Assembly (NCBI GenBank): GCA_958295465.1
Contig: OY282353.1
Coordinates: 620,001-684,000, forward strand
Origin: an uncultured Gammaproteobacteria bacterium
Lineage (GTDB): Bacteria; Pseudomonadota; Gammaproteobacteria; HK1
Direction: 5' to 3'
DNA length: 64,000 bases
Positions within the stretch are counted from its first letter, which is position 1. Each line of letters begins with the position of its first letter. A program made the translations under genes and the position numbers. The notes under the pieces were generated by a model. It saw only the letters and a list, made by a program, of their open reading frames with translations. It ran no database searches and had not been told where the DNA came from. Below are positions 20,601 through 27,370 of this stretch, one piece after another.

Positions 20601-20687
20601 CTGCGCAGCGGCCTGGGGCGCGGCGGCGAAGGCAAGGAGAAGCAAGGGGACAAGGCAGAGGCGCCGGCCGGCGATCCACCGCTTCAT
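17058..20687 (-). CDS. Giant Calx-beta repeat autotransporter, N-terminal part (ends at frameshift)
   Basis: 1209 residues starting with a clear signal peptide (MKRWIAGRR, then LCLVPLLLLAFAAAPQAAA) and followed directly by Calx-beta modules. The frame runs into a stop at 17058 within a module: it reads PSVTEGTPATRRP and ends, while the next frame resumes with DAGDTPTLTFTVTLDEASV. Restoring one G in the GGGG run at 17082-17085 would give PSVTEG-DAGDTPTLTFTV and join both halves into one protein of about 5,800 residues. As it stands the product would be secreted but unanchored. This could be an assembly or read error, a true mutation, or phase variation, although a four-base run is short for slippage. 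The start ATG overlaps the stop of a 32-codon upstream ORF (ATGA). Confidence 0.82.
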   Translation of the reverse strand: MKRWIAGRRLCLVPLLLLAFAAAPQAAAQTLSINSPSVTEGNSGSTNLTFTVTLSPASSQQVTVAYADATTGTATSGTDYTTITGGTLTFTAGTTSQTFNVSVTGDTDIEANETVVVTLSSPTNATISSTAGTGTGTITNDDGTTISINSPSVREGNSGTTQILFTATLSEASSQRVTVDYADTLTGTATPGTDYNAPSVGVLGSTLSIPAGQTRQNFGFFVRGDVFDEEDETIVFRVSNATNATIATATATGTIIDDDATPSITLTVDDSSVGESDGATTITVTATLDGTTRFAAARTVTVSVAGSGAASAVDFAAVSDFDIEIAAGAASGTGSFTLTPTADALDETNETVTVSGALGSLTVSPATITLTDDDATPTLSVDSPSVTEGDSGAKNLTFTATLSAASGKEVTVDWARSGGGTATSGTDYAVITGGTLTFPAETISQTFDVSVTGDTIDESNETVVVFLSNAANATLATVAGTGTIIDDDGAPALSIDSPSVTEGDSGSKNLTFTVTLSPASTGQVTVNYADAGTGTARSGTDYTAITAGTLTFAAGTTSRTFDVSVTGDTIDESNETVVVTLSGATGATIATATGTGMITDNDDTPTLSIDSPSVTEGDSGTKNLTFTVTLSPASSRLVTVNYADGRLAGRGGTATSGTDYVAIRAGRLDFPVGTTNQTFNVAVRGDTIDELNETVVVLLGRPSNAVISSTAGAGTGTITDDDEPSLTLTVDDGSVGEGDGATTITVTATVDGELRFSTPTAVTVSVAGSGAAGVVDFAAVSSFDITIPAGAASGTGTFTLTPTNDALDEADETVTVSGVSGSLAVKSATISLTDNDATPTLSIDSPTLTEGDSGTTDLTFTVTLSAASAQQVTVDYADAGTGTATSGTDYTAITAGTLTFTAGTTSQTFDVSVTGDTTDEVDETVIVTLSDAANATIPTANGTGTIEDNDAAPTISIDSPSLSEEDAERNILSFSVTLSALSGKEVTVDVADAGTGTATVGTDYTASPSIQFTFLPGTIRQGFSIEVLDDTMDEADETVVITLSNATNATISSTAGSGTGTITDDDDPPTLSINSQTVTEGDSGGKALEFTVTLSALSGKDVTVDYADASTDNDPNTVSGTATSGTDYRAITGATLPVEAGILRSSFAIEVTGDVLDEVNETIVIALSNAANATIATATGTATITDDDGPTVSIDEPSVTEGTPATRRP

Positions 20688-20782
20688 GCCAACGTCTGGG
20701 TCATCGTGCCGCGGTCGCCCTCCGACGGACTCAGTGCGCCGATGGAAATCGACGGACTCAGTGTCTGGGGGGAGGGGGCCAT
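20684..20782 (-). CDS. Mini-ORF upstream of the giant adhesin, Calx-beta-like fragment
   Basis: A 32-codon frame starts with ATG at 20782 (MAPSPQTLSPSISIGALSPS) and continues EGDRGTMTQTLA before a TGA that overlaps the adhesin ATG in an ATGA. The piece SISI..LSPSEGDRGTMTQTL resembles the start of a Calx-beta module (LSINSPSVTEGNSGSTNLTF). It may therefore be a decayed partial duplication of the adhesin 5' region or a translated leader. Two 14-bp direct repeats, CGACGGACTCAGTG at 20723 and 20750, lie in it. Whether it is translated is unknown. Confidence 0.35.
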   Translation of the reverse strand: MAPSPQTLSPSISIGALSPSEGDRGTMTQTLA

Positions 20783-20867
20783 CACTTCACAAACGCTAAA
20801 CACGACTTACGCCATCCCCCTCATGTTGCCAAAAGATCTCATTTGCCTTTGATTCGGCGCAGACGCC

Positions 20868-21022
20868 CTAGGGCGTGTTCACACTATAACCTTTTGAATC
20901 TATTTGAAAAGATTTCTACCCATCACGATCAGCGTGCATTCTCCCGGTGCTTCACGTGGCAAAACGGGCGGCCAGCGCCACTTGATGCATTCCTTCGCGC
21001 AATCAGTGTGAACACGCCCTAG
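20868..21022. mobile_element. 155-bp MITE with 18-bp perfect terminal inverted repeats
   Basis: CTAGGGCGTGTTCACACT at 20868-20885 is repeated exactly in inverted orientation at 21005-21022. The 119 bp between has no coding capacity and is AT-richer than its surroundings. Ends inside a CTAG fit insertion with duplication of TA, as in the IS427-type group of the IS5 family, and the tips resemble those of the neighbouring IS at 21157 (GGCCGTGTTGACGAATT). The base run just left of it (CGGCGCAGACGCCCTAG, 20855-20871) resembles a degraded IS1182 end. Confidence 0.75.
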
Positions 21023-21153
21023 TCGAGCGGCAGCGCGCTGCGCCAGCCGCCGCGGCGGGGCGGCCAGTGGAAGTCTACCTGAACCTCGAAGCGGATGGTG
21101 GTCGTGAGGCCGTTGGCGTCGGTCGCCGTGGCCTCCACCAACACGGTTCCTTC
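21019..21153 (-). pseudogene. C-terminal fragment of an Ig/cadherin-like surface protein
   Basis: On the minus strand 44 codons read EGTVLVEATATDANGLTTTI and end FHWPPRRGGWRSALPLD. The TAG stop is supplied by the CTAG at the tip of the adjoining MITE. The ATDANG and TIRFEV motifs are those of terminal Ig-like or cadherin-like modules in bacterial surface proteins. The upstream part of the gene is missing and the IS5-family element begins immediately at 21157. It is a remnant caught between two insertions, and its original stop may also have been lost. Confidence 0.5.
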
Positions 21154-21156
21154 CTA

Positions 21157-22023
21157 GGCCGTGTTGACGAATTATCGAAGCATGATCCAGGCCGACACGA
21201 TATGAATAAACGCCAGGAACGTCCGACTGAGCTTGTCATAACGGGTGGCAATACGGCGGAATTGCTTGAGCTTGTTGAAGAACCGCTCAACCTTCTCGCG
21301 CAGCTTGTACTTCTGCGCATCGTGATGAATCGCCTCGGTCCGGTTCGCCTTCGGCGGGATGACGGCTTCAATCCCCTGCATTGCCAAGAATTGACGAATG
21401 GCATTGCTGTCATATGCCTTGTCCATCACCACCGCCCCCAGCCCAGGCAACGCTGGCACCCCCTCCCACACTGGCTCAAATCCCACCGCATCATTGCGCT
21501 GTCCACCAGTCAACACGAACGACACCCCGGTACGCTCGTCCGTGCAGGCCGCGTGCAGCTTGGTGGAGAGCCCACCCCGAGAGCGGCCCAGAGCCTGGGC
21601 CTGTTGCCCGCCGTTTTTTTTGATGCCCCGGCGGCGTGCTGATGTGCCCGCACAATGGTCGAATCGATGAAGAGTTCGTGGAGTTGTTCATCGTCGAGGG
21701 TCTGGAACCGCTGCCAGAGCCGTTTCCACAGCCCCCGCTTTTCCCAACGGCGAAAGCGGTGATAGACAGCATTCCAGTTGCCGAACTCACCGGGCAGGTC
21801 CCGCCAAGGGGTCCCGGTGCGGGCCTGGTACAGGACAGCTTCGATGAACATCCGGTCGCTGAGCCTCGGCGGGCTGCCGGCGGCGTGCTTGAGTTCCCGG
21901 AGCACGGGCTCGATTTCCGACCACAGAGCATCGCTGATGAGCAAGCGTAAGGCCATGATTGTTCTCCGAAGAACATCGACGGAGAACAATTGTCCAGAAT
22001 TCCATGAATTCGTCAACACAGCC
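21157..22023 (-). mobile_element. IS5-family (IS427-type) insertion sequence, 867 bp
   Basis: Ends are GGCCGTGTTGACGAATT at 21157 and the inverse of GGCTGTGTTGACGAATT finishing at 22023, with one mismatch. TA flanks both sides (21155-21156 and 22024-22025), consistent with a TA target duplication inside CTAG. Size, ends and two-frame transposase all fit the IS427 group. Its right flank is the outer CTAG of the truncated IS1182 copy, so it appears inserted at that tip. Confidence 0.85.
21172..21956 (-). CDS. IS5-family transposase, OrfA/OrfB with probable programmed frameshift
   Basis: OrfA starts at ATG 21956 (MALRLLISDALWSEIEPVL) and ends at 21510. OrfB is open in another frame down to 21172. 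The frames meet at an A8 run (T8 on the plus strand, 21614-21621). Reading AAAAAAAA and slipping one base back gives KKNGGQQAQALGRSRGGLST, the expected conserved IS5 sequence, whereas the unshifted frame turns into non-conserved SKKTAGNRPRLW. DDE residues are visible: D in FIDSTIVRAHQ, D in VVMDKAYDS, E in KVERFFNKLKQFRR. The element looks intact and may be active through ribosomal slippage. Confidence 0.82.
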
Positions 22024-22823
22024 TAGGAGTCTGCGCCGTAGAAACGATGCGACAATAGGCGGACAGGAGCCGAGGGAGAGAGTCCGATGCCGACGACATT
22101 TCGCCCCTATGAGCCGGACCAGATGTTGCTGCTGGCGCCGGATGTGCGCGATTGGCTCCCGGAAGGGCACTTTGCGCATCACGCGAGCGACTTGGTGGAC
22201 GGGCTGGATCTGAGGGCGTTTTACGCTCCGTATGAGGGAGACGGTCGGCGCAACGCCCCGTATGAGCCTCGGATGATGGTCAAGGTGCTGCTCTACGGGT
22301 ATGCGACGGGGGTGTTTTCGTCGCGGGGGATGGCGAGGAAGCTGGAGGAGGATGTGGCGTTTCGGGTGTTGGGTGCGGGGAACTTTCCGAGCCACCGTAC
22401 GCTGTGCGAGTTTCGCCGCCGGCACTTGGAGGAGTTCAAGGGGTTGTTCGTGGAGGTGGTGTGCTTGGCGCGTGAGATGGGGCTATTGAGTTTCGGGAAG
22501 CTGTCGATAGACGGGACGAAGGTGCGGGCGAACGCGAGTAAGCGCAAGGCGATGAGCTATGGGCGGATGGGTGAGGAGGAGCGTCGGCTGGAAGGAGAAA
22601 TCGAAGCGCTGCTGAAGCAGGCCCGCGACACCGATGCGGAGGAAGACGCGCGCTTCGGCGAGTCGTTGCGTGGAGACGAGTTGCCCGAGGAGTTGCGCCG
22701 TCGCGAGGACCGGTTGGCGGCGATTGTTGCGGCGAAGGCGCGGTTGGAGGCGGCGCAACGCGAGGCGGATGATGCGCGCGGGCGCCGCCCGGAGTGGGAG
22801 CGCAATCCCAAGGGCGGGAAGCC
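22023..22823 (+). mobile_element. IS1182-family element, copy 1, truncated on the right
   Basis: The left end CTAGGAGTCTGCGCCGTAG is at 22023-22041, followed by the same leader as copy 2 and the same transposase start. Homology to copy 2 stops at about 22823, after the codons for GGKPY, where IS3-family sequence begins. The right third of the transposase and the right end are missing. Confidence 0.8.
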
Positions 22824-22887
22824 ATACGCGAAGATCGGACAGTTGATGATGGAACGGGATTGTTTATCCGGCAAGCTCGGTCATTGA
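22087..22887 (+). pseudogene. Truncated IS1182 transposase fused to IS3 OrfA tail
   Basis: 266 codons. Residues 1-245 match the intact transposase at 24618 almost throughout (MPTTFRPYEPDQMLLLAPDV, then FGKLSIDGTKVRANASKRKA). After GGKPY the sequence becomes AKIGQLMMERDCLSGKLGH, the usual C-terminus of an IS3-family OrfA (KIGQLxMERDFLxxKLG). The join is in frame and leaves a chimeric ORF lacking the second catalytic Asp and the Glu of the DDE triad. It therefore cannot be an active transposase. It arose by insertion followed by deletion, or by recombination between two elements. Confidence 0.8.
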
Positions 22888-23792
22888 GCCGCACGCGGCG
22901 CAAGGCCATGATCGAGCGGGGTCACTCATTGCCGGTGACGCACCAGTGCGAGCTGCTGGCGCTGTCGCGTTCGAGCGTGTACCACCAGCCGGCGCCGGTC
23001 TCGGAACAGGACCTGGAGGCCATGCGCCTGCTCGACGAGGCCCATCTTCAGTTCCCGTTCTACGGGAGCCGTCGATTGAACGATTGGCTCGGGGAGCGTG
23101 GGGTGAAGGCCAACTGCAAGCGGGTACGGCGTCTGATGCGCCTGATGGGGCTTGAGGCGCTGTACCCACGGCCCCGAACGAGCCGAGCGGGCCGGGGACA
23201 AGGTCTATCCCTATCTGCTGAGGGAGCTCACCGTGGAGCGTCCCAATCAGGTGTGGGCGGCCGACATCTGCTACCTCCCGATGGCCCGCGGGTTTCTCTA
23301 CCTGGTCGCGGTCATGGACTGGTACAGCCGCAAGGTGCTCGTCTGGCGGCTGTCCAATACCCTCAACGGTGACTTCTGCATCGAGGCGGTGGAGGACGCG
23401 CTCGCACACTTTGGGAGTCTGGAGAGATTCAACACCGACCAGGGGGCACAGTTCACCGGCTTGGCGTTCATCGACGTGCTCAAGGGCGCAGACATCGCCA
23501 TCAGCATGGACGGCAAGGGGCGTTGGATGGACAACGTGTTCGTGGAACGGCTGTGGAGGAGTGTGAAGTACGAGGAGGTGTATCTGCACGCCTACGAGGG
23601 CGTGGCCGCGGCTCGCGCAGGACTGGGCCGCTACTTCCGGTTCTACAATGCCGAGCGTCGCCATCAGGGCCTTGGGCGCAGGACACCCGACGCGGTGTAT
23701 GCTGGCAGCGGCTCATGGCCCAAGGCAGCGTGAAGCAGGCGAACCAACGGGGGCGGAGGACACTTATCGCCCTGTCCAATTATCGGGGTCCA
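22824..23792 (+). mobile_element. IS3-family element, left part missing
   Basis: This holds the last codons of OrfA, a frameshifted OrfB and a right end. The right tip, read inward, is TGGACCCCGATAATTGGACA starting at 23792, a typical IS3-family terminal repeat. It begins exactly where the coiled-coil gene on the other strand loses its own sequence (after VEEKW). The left end and most of OrfA are gone. Confidence 0.7.
22881..23733 (+). pseudogene. IS3-family OrfB transposase with frameshift
   Basis: The first frame, from about 22881, carries RKAMIERGHSLPVTHQCELL and on to LMGLEALYPRPRTSRAG. The second frame resumes near 23190 with AGDKVYPYLLRELTVERPNQ and ends with PKAA at 23733. The shift lies in the G/C run at about 23185-23203 (expected LYPRPRTSRPGxxHKVYPYLL). 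The second frame keeps the integrase core: D in VWAADICYLPM, D in RFNTDQGAQFT and E in DNVFVERLWRSVKYEEVY. The element is therefore inactive by mutation, not by loss of catalytic residues. Supply in trans cannot be excluded. Confidence 0.8.
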
Positions 23793-24038
23793 CTTCTCTT
23801 CCACCGAGGCGGTGAACCGCTCCAGTGCTTCGGTGGTTTCGCTCGCCCGCTCGATGCGCCGGCGTGCGCGCACGAGCCGTGCAATATCCTCCTTCAGCAT
23901 CTCGCGCAGGCGCTGGCTCTTGGTCTGCTTGCGCGCCTTTTCCATCCGCTGCTCAAGCGCGCCCATGCGTTCGTCGAGCTTCGCCACGAGGTCGGTGGTG
24001 GATGGGGCTTGGCGTGGACGGCGGGTCGTTACGGCCAT
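23664..24038 (-). pseudogene. Short coiled-coil protein truncated by an IS3 element
   Basis: The ATG at 24038 is preceded by GAGGA at about 8 bases; a more upstream start at 24107 has no such site. Residues 1-83 are native: MAVTTRRPRQAPSTTDLVAK followed by a highly charged helical region (MGALEQRMEKARKQTK, then EDIARLVRARRRIERASET). From residue 83 the frame runs into the IS3 right end and continues to a chance stop at 23664. It lies 126 bp downstream of the AlpA-like gene on the same strand, so the two may have formed a small operon of an integrated element. Function is unknown. Confidence 0.5.
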
Positions 24039-24164
24039 GGGTTGTTCCTCTTTGCGTGGACGGGGTGTGCTGACCGTCCTCGTCTCGTTTTGTGCAGTGC
24101 TGTACAATTCACAGGTCTCCCGGGACGGTTCACCTCGGGATAGGCGTACCGGGCTGGCGCGAGA

Positions 24165-24392
24165 TCACGACGCGATCTCGCGCTCGTGAATCCAGCGCGC
24201 GACGACGCTGGTGCGCCAGCGGTGCACCTTGCCTATCACGAGCGGGGCAGGAAAAATGCCCGCGGCCACGTATCTGCGTACCGTGGTGCGGCTGACCGCG
24301 ATCCAATCGGAAACGGCCCGGATCCCGATCAGGCGGTCGGTGGAGGGGTCAGCGGCGTGGGGGGCGTTGCTGTCGTCGGTGGTGGTACACAT
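24165..24392 (-). CDS. AlpA/MerR-type helix-turn-helix DNA-binding protein (excisionase-like)
   Basis: 75 residues. The central part (DRLIGIRAVSDWIAVSRTTV, then RRYVAAGIFPAPLVIGKVHR) is the short winged-helix fold of prophage AlpA regulators and excisionases, ending W-RTSVVARWIHERE. Such proteins regulate or assist excision of integrated elements and usually sit beside an integrase. No integrase is present here. A GC-rich inverted repeat (GCGCGAGATC, 24157-24183) overlaps the 3' end and could form a terminator-like hairpin. With the truncated gene downstream it is probably all that remains of an integrated element. Confidence 0.75.
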   Translation of the reverse strand: MCTTTDDSNAPHAADPSTDRLIGIRAVSDWIAVSRTTVRRYVAAGIFPAPLVIGKVHRWRTSVVARWIHEREIAS

Positions 24393-24552
24393 TTAGGTGC
24401 TCCTGAGCGTGCGTGCGGGAGCCCTAATCTATATGCGTACAAACGAATGTCTACTTCAAACGTGTCCCCCCGAATTAAAAAACTGTCCCCCCGAATTTCT
24501 CCATTTTTTGCGGGGACGGACCGTCAAAAGCCGTAGTCACTTAATTCAACCC

Positions 24553-26138
24553 CTAGGAGTCTGCGCCGTAGGAAACGATGCGACAATAGGCGGACAGGAG
24601 CCGAGGGAGAGAGTCCGATGCCGACGACATTTCGCCCCTATGAGCCGGACCAGATGTTGCTGCTGGCGCCGGATGTGCGCGATTGGCTCCCGGAAGGGCA
24701 CTTTGCGCATCACGTGAGCGACTTGGTGGACGGGCTGGACTTGACGGCGTTTTACGCGCCATATGAAGGCGACGGTCGTCGCAACGCCCCGTATGAGCCT
24801 CGGATGATGGTGAAGGTGCTGGTGTACGGGTATGCGACGGGGGTGTTTTCGTCGCGGGGGATGGCGAGGAAGCTGGAGGAGGACGTGGCGTTTCGTGTGT
24901 TGGGGGCGGGGAACTTTCCGAGCCACCGCACGCTGTGCGAGTTTCGCCGCCGGCACTTGGAGGAGTTCAAGGGGCTGTTCGTGGAGGTGGTGCGTGTGGC
25001 GCGCGAGATGGGATTGGCGAGCTTCGGGAAGCTGTCGATAGATGGGACGAAGGTGCGGGCAAACGCGAGCAAGCGCAAGGCGATGAGTTACGGGCGGATG
25101 CGCGAGGAGGAGCGTCGGCTGGAGGGGGAAATCGAAGCGTTGTTGAACAGGGCACGGGAGACCGATGCGGAGGAGGACGCGCGCTTTGGCGAGTCGTTGC
25201 GTGGAGACGAGTTGCCCGAGGAGTTGCGCCGTCGCGAGGACCGGTTGGCGGCGATTGTTGCGGCGAAGGCGCGGTTGGAGGCGGCGCAACGCGAGGCGGA
25301 TGATGCGCGCGGGCGCCGCCCGGAGTGGGAGCGCCATCCCAAGGGCGGGCAGCCATACAAACGCGCATACGGGGAGCCTGATGAGAAGGCGCAGAGCAAC
25401 TTCACCGACCCCGACAGCGCCATCATGAAGACCAGCGCCGAGGGCTTCCAGCAATGCTACAACGCGCAGGTGGCGGTCGATGGCGAGCATCAGTTGATTG
25501 TCGCGACGGAGTTGACATCGAACGCGAGCGACCAGGGCGAGATGGTGGGGCTGCTCGATGAGGTGGAGGAGACCTTCGACGCGCAGCCCGAGACGGTGCT
25601 CGCCGACGCCGGCTACTGCAATGAGCGGGACTTGTCGGAGCTCGAAGCGCGAGGCATCGACGGATACGTGGCGCCGGGGCGCGAGGGGAAGAAGACGGTG
25701 AACCGGGACGCGCACACGCACCCGGCGACGCATCGCATGGTCGAGAAGCTGGCGACACCAGCGGGGCGGGAGCGGTACGCGCAACGCAAATGGCTGTCCG
25801 AAGCGCCCAATGGCTGGATCAAGGAAGTCCTTGGATTCCGGCGATTCAGCGTGCGGGGCCTGAACAAGGCGCGAGGGGAATGGGACTTGGTGTGTCTGGC
25901 GCTGAACATCAAGCGCCTGCAACCGCTTCTGGCAGTGTAAGGGCGCCGGCTCGCCAGTGGGACATGGCCAGAATCACTCCCATCGGGCGTCTTGCCGGAC
26001 GCCTCGGACCCTCTCGAGTGCCCTGTGCGCTATTGCGCACTCCGGTGCCCCGGTGCTCGTGCCCATCCTCGCATCGATTCCGGCCCGTCCATCCGCTCGC
26101 GTGTCTTGAACTATGCTTTCTGCGGCGCAGGCTCCTAG
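24553..26138 (+). mobile_element. IS1182-family insertion sequence, copy 2, complete (about 1.59 kb)
   Basis: The left end is CTAGGAGTCTGCGCCGTAGG at 24553. The right end is the inverse of CTAGGAGCCTGCGCCGCAG, finishing at 26138. Both begin with CTAG and differ at a few bases only. The transposase is full length. The right tip is directly joined to another copy of the same end in inverted orientation (26135 onward), producing a near-perfect palindrome of about 56 bp centred on the CTAG. Confidence 0.88.
24618..25940 (+). CDS. IS1182-family transposase
   Basis: 440 residues, full length for the family. The N-terminal domain begins MPTTFRPYEPDQMLLLAPDV. The DDE core shows D in GKLSIDGTKV, D in TVLADAGYCNERD, and the C-terminal block SEAPNGWIKEVLGFRRFSVR holding the conserved E. 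A long charged insertion between the first two catalytic residues (EEERRLEGEIEALLNRARET onward) is typical. GAGGGAGAGAG precedes the ATG. The copy at 22087 shares most of the first 245 residues. Confidence 0.92.
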   Translation: MPTTFRPYEPDQMLLLAPDVRDWLPEGHFAHHVSDLVDGLDLTAFYAPYEGDGRRNAPYEPRMMVKVLVYGYATGVFSSRGMARKLEEDVAFRVLGAGNFPSHRTLCEFRRRHLEEFKGLFVEVVRVAREMGLASFGKLSIDGTKVRANASKRKAMSYGRMREEERRLEGEIEALLNRARETDAEEDARFGESLRGDELPEELRRREDRLAAIVAAKARLEAAQREADDARGRRPEWERHPKGGQPYKRAYGEPDEKAQSNFTDPDSAIMKTSAEGFQQCYNAQVAVDGEHQLIVATELTSNASDQGEMVGLLDEVEETFDAQPETVLADAGYCNERDLSELEARGIDGYVAPGREGKKTVNRDAHTHPATHRMVEKLATPAGRERYAQRKWLSEAPNGWIKEVLGFRRFSVRGLNKARGEWDLVCLALNIKRLQPLLAV

Positions 26139-26224
26139 GAGTCTGCGCCGCAGAAAGCATAGTTCAAGCCCGGCTGTAGTAGTCGCCCCTACAGTCCATC
26201 GTTTTCTGCGGCGCAGGCTCCTAG
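26135..26224. mobile_element. 90-bp MITE with IS1182-type ends
   Basis: The left end CTAGGAGTCTGCGCCGCAG and the right end, inverse of CTAGGAGCCTGCGCCGCAG, close a 90-bp segment without coding capacity. The inside carries GTAGTAGTCGCCCCTAC, related to the 28-bp palindrome at 558-585. It abuts the right end of the complete IS1182 copy and could be mobilised by that transposase. The 45 bp from 26225 to the GNAT stop contain nothing recognisable. Confidence 0.7.
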
Positions 26225-26270
26225 CACGTGCGATCCCGGTGACGGGGCCGCGAAGCATCCCGGCTCCGGA

Positions 26271-26855
26271 TCAGCCCGCCGAACCGCGGCTCATGCTCCT
26301 CTCCCTCCCACCCTGGCGCGCAAGATCGATCAGCTCCGTCTTCACCGATACCACCTGGCGGTCGTACACCTCGAATCCGGCGCGCTGGTAGACGGCCAGC
26401 GCCTTGGGGTGATCCAGCGAGCAGGTATGGAGCCAGACTCTGCGAGGACCGTAGCTCCAGGCCCGTTCGAGCGCCCGGTCGAGCAGAGCGGGTCCGAGAC
26501 CGCGGCCGATGTACTTCGGGACAAGGCCGAAATAGGCGATCTCGACCTCCTGTTCGACCCGTCGATCGAGCTCCACGTAGCCGGCCGGCACCCCGCGGAC
26601 ATGGAGGACGAACACCTCCACCGCCTCGTCGTGGATGATCGCGGCGAGTGCTTCGTCGGAGAGCCGCCGCCGCTCGTACCAGTCCCAGTCCGCCCCGACG
26701 GTGTCGTACAGATACCGGTAGAACGAGATGGTGGGACGCTCGGCCCGCTGGATGGTGACCGGCTCGGCCGGCACGGGAGCGGCCGATCGCTGGTCCGGTG
26801 AGGTCATTTCGAGGTATGTGACAGTGACCAGGACCGTCCGCTTCATGCCGGTCAT
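26271..26855 (-). CDS. GNAT-family N-acetyltransferase
   Basis: 194 residues. The acetyl-CoA binding core is visible: VEIAYFGLVPKYIGRGLGPA holds the R/Q-x-x-G-x-G/A-like loop on beta-4/alpha-3 and is followed by LLDRALERAW. The C-terminal motif HPKALAVYQRAGFEVYD is the usual GNAT motif B. The region before it (FYRYLYDTVGADWDWYERRR) is typical of a subgroup acting on small molecules. The substrate cannot be told. The start is uncertain between ATG codons at 26855 and 26846. It lies next to the MITE and is divergent from the thioesterase gene at 26948. Confidence 0.82.
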   Translation of the reverse strand: MTGMKRTVLVTVTYLEMTSPDQRSAAPVPAEPVTIQRAERPTISFYRYLYDTVGADWDWYERRRLSDEALAAIIHDEAVEVFVLHVRGVPAGYVELDRRVEQEVEIAYFGLVPKYIGRGLGPALLDRALERAWSYGPRRVWLHTCSLDHPKALAVYQRAGFEVYDRQVVSVKTELIDLARQGGRERSMSRGSAG

Positions 26856-26947
26856 GTTGTTCCTCCGGAGGACGTCGCCCGTGCCCGGGCCGACTTCCGG
26901 GCGAAGGACTTCATCGGCAAACTCGTGATCACGACGAAGGGAGTGAA

Positions 26948-27370
26948 ATGAAGAAATCGCTCGCGGAAGGGATTCGAAGGGTCGAGCACGCCGCCGTTGA
27001 CGAGTCCAACACCATCTCGTTCCTGGGCGAGGGGCTCCGCGTGTACAGCACGCCCTCGATGGTCCATGACGTGGAATATGCCTGCTACCGGCTCATCGGC
27101 GAACATCTCGACTCCGGCGAGACGTCGCTCGGGGTGCACGTCGCGGTGGACCACCTGGGTGCGACTCCGATCGGCCATCAGGTGGAGGTCGCGGTCACGG
27201 TGCGTGCGGTCGAAGGGCGCAAGGTGATCCTCGACGCAGAGGTGCGCGACGCGGTCGAGGTCGTGGGACGCGGCACGCACGTACGGGTGGTGACGGAGGT
27301 GGCGCGGCTCCGGCCGAAGGTCGAGACGAAGCGCGAGAGGCTCGATGCGGCGGGCGGGAGGCCGGACTAA
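26948..27370 (+). CDS. FlK-like acyl-CoA thioesterase
   Basis: 140 residues with a single hot-dog domain of the fluoroacetyl-CoA thioesterase type: FLGEGLRVYSTPSMVHDVEY, then ACYRLIGEHLDSGETSLGVH and VDHLGATPIG. Relatives hydrolyse short acyl-CoA esters or act as uncharacterised thioesterases. GAAGGGAG precedes the ATG. The stop overlaps the stop of the convergent racemase-family gene (CTAA at 27367-27370), so both 3' ends share sequence. The true substrate is unknown; defence against fluoroacetate should not be assumed. Confidence 0.78.
   Translation: MKKSLAEGIRRVEHAAVDESNTISFLGEGLRVYSTPSMVHDVEYACYRLIGEHLDSGETSLGVHVAVDHLGATPIGHQVEVAVTVRAVEGRKVILDAEVRDAVEVVGRGTHVRVVTEVARLRPKVETKRERLDAAGGRPD

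Noticed and set aside
24464..24500. Two copies of GTCCCCCCGAATT
   Set aside because: Short and close together with no matching inverted copy; not enough for an element call.
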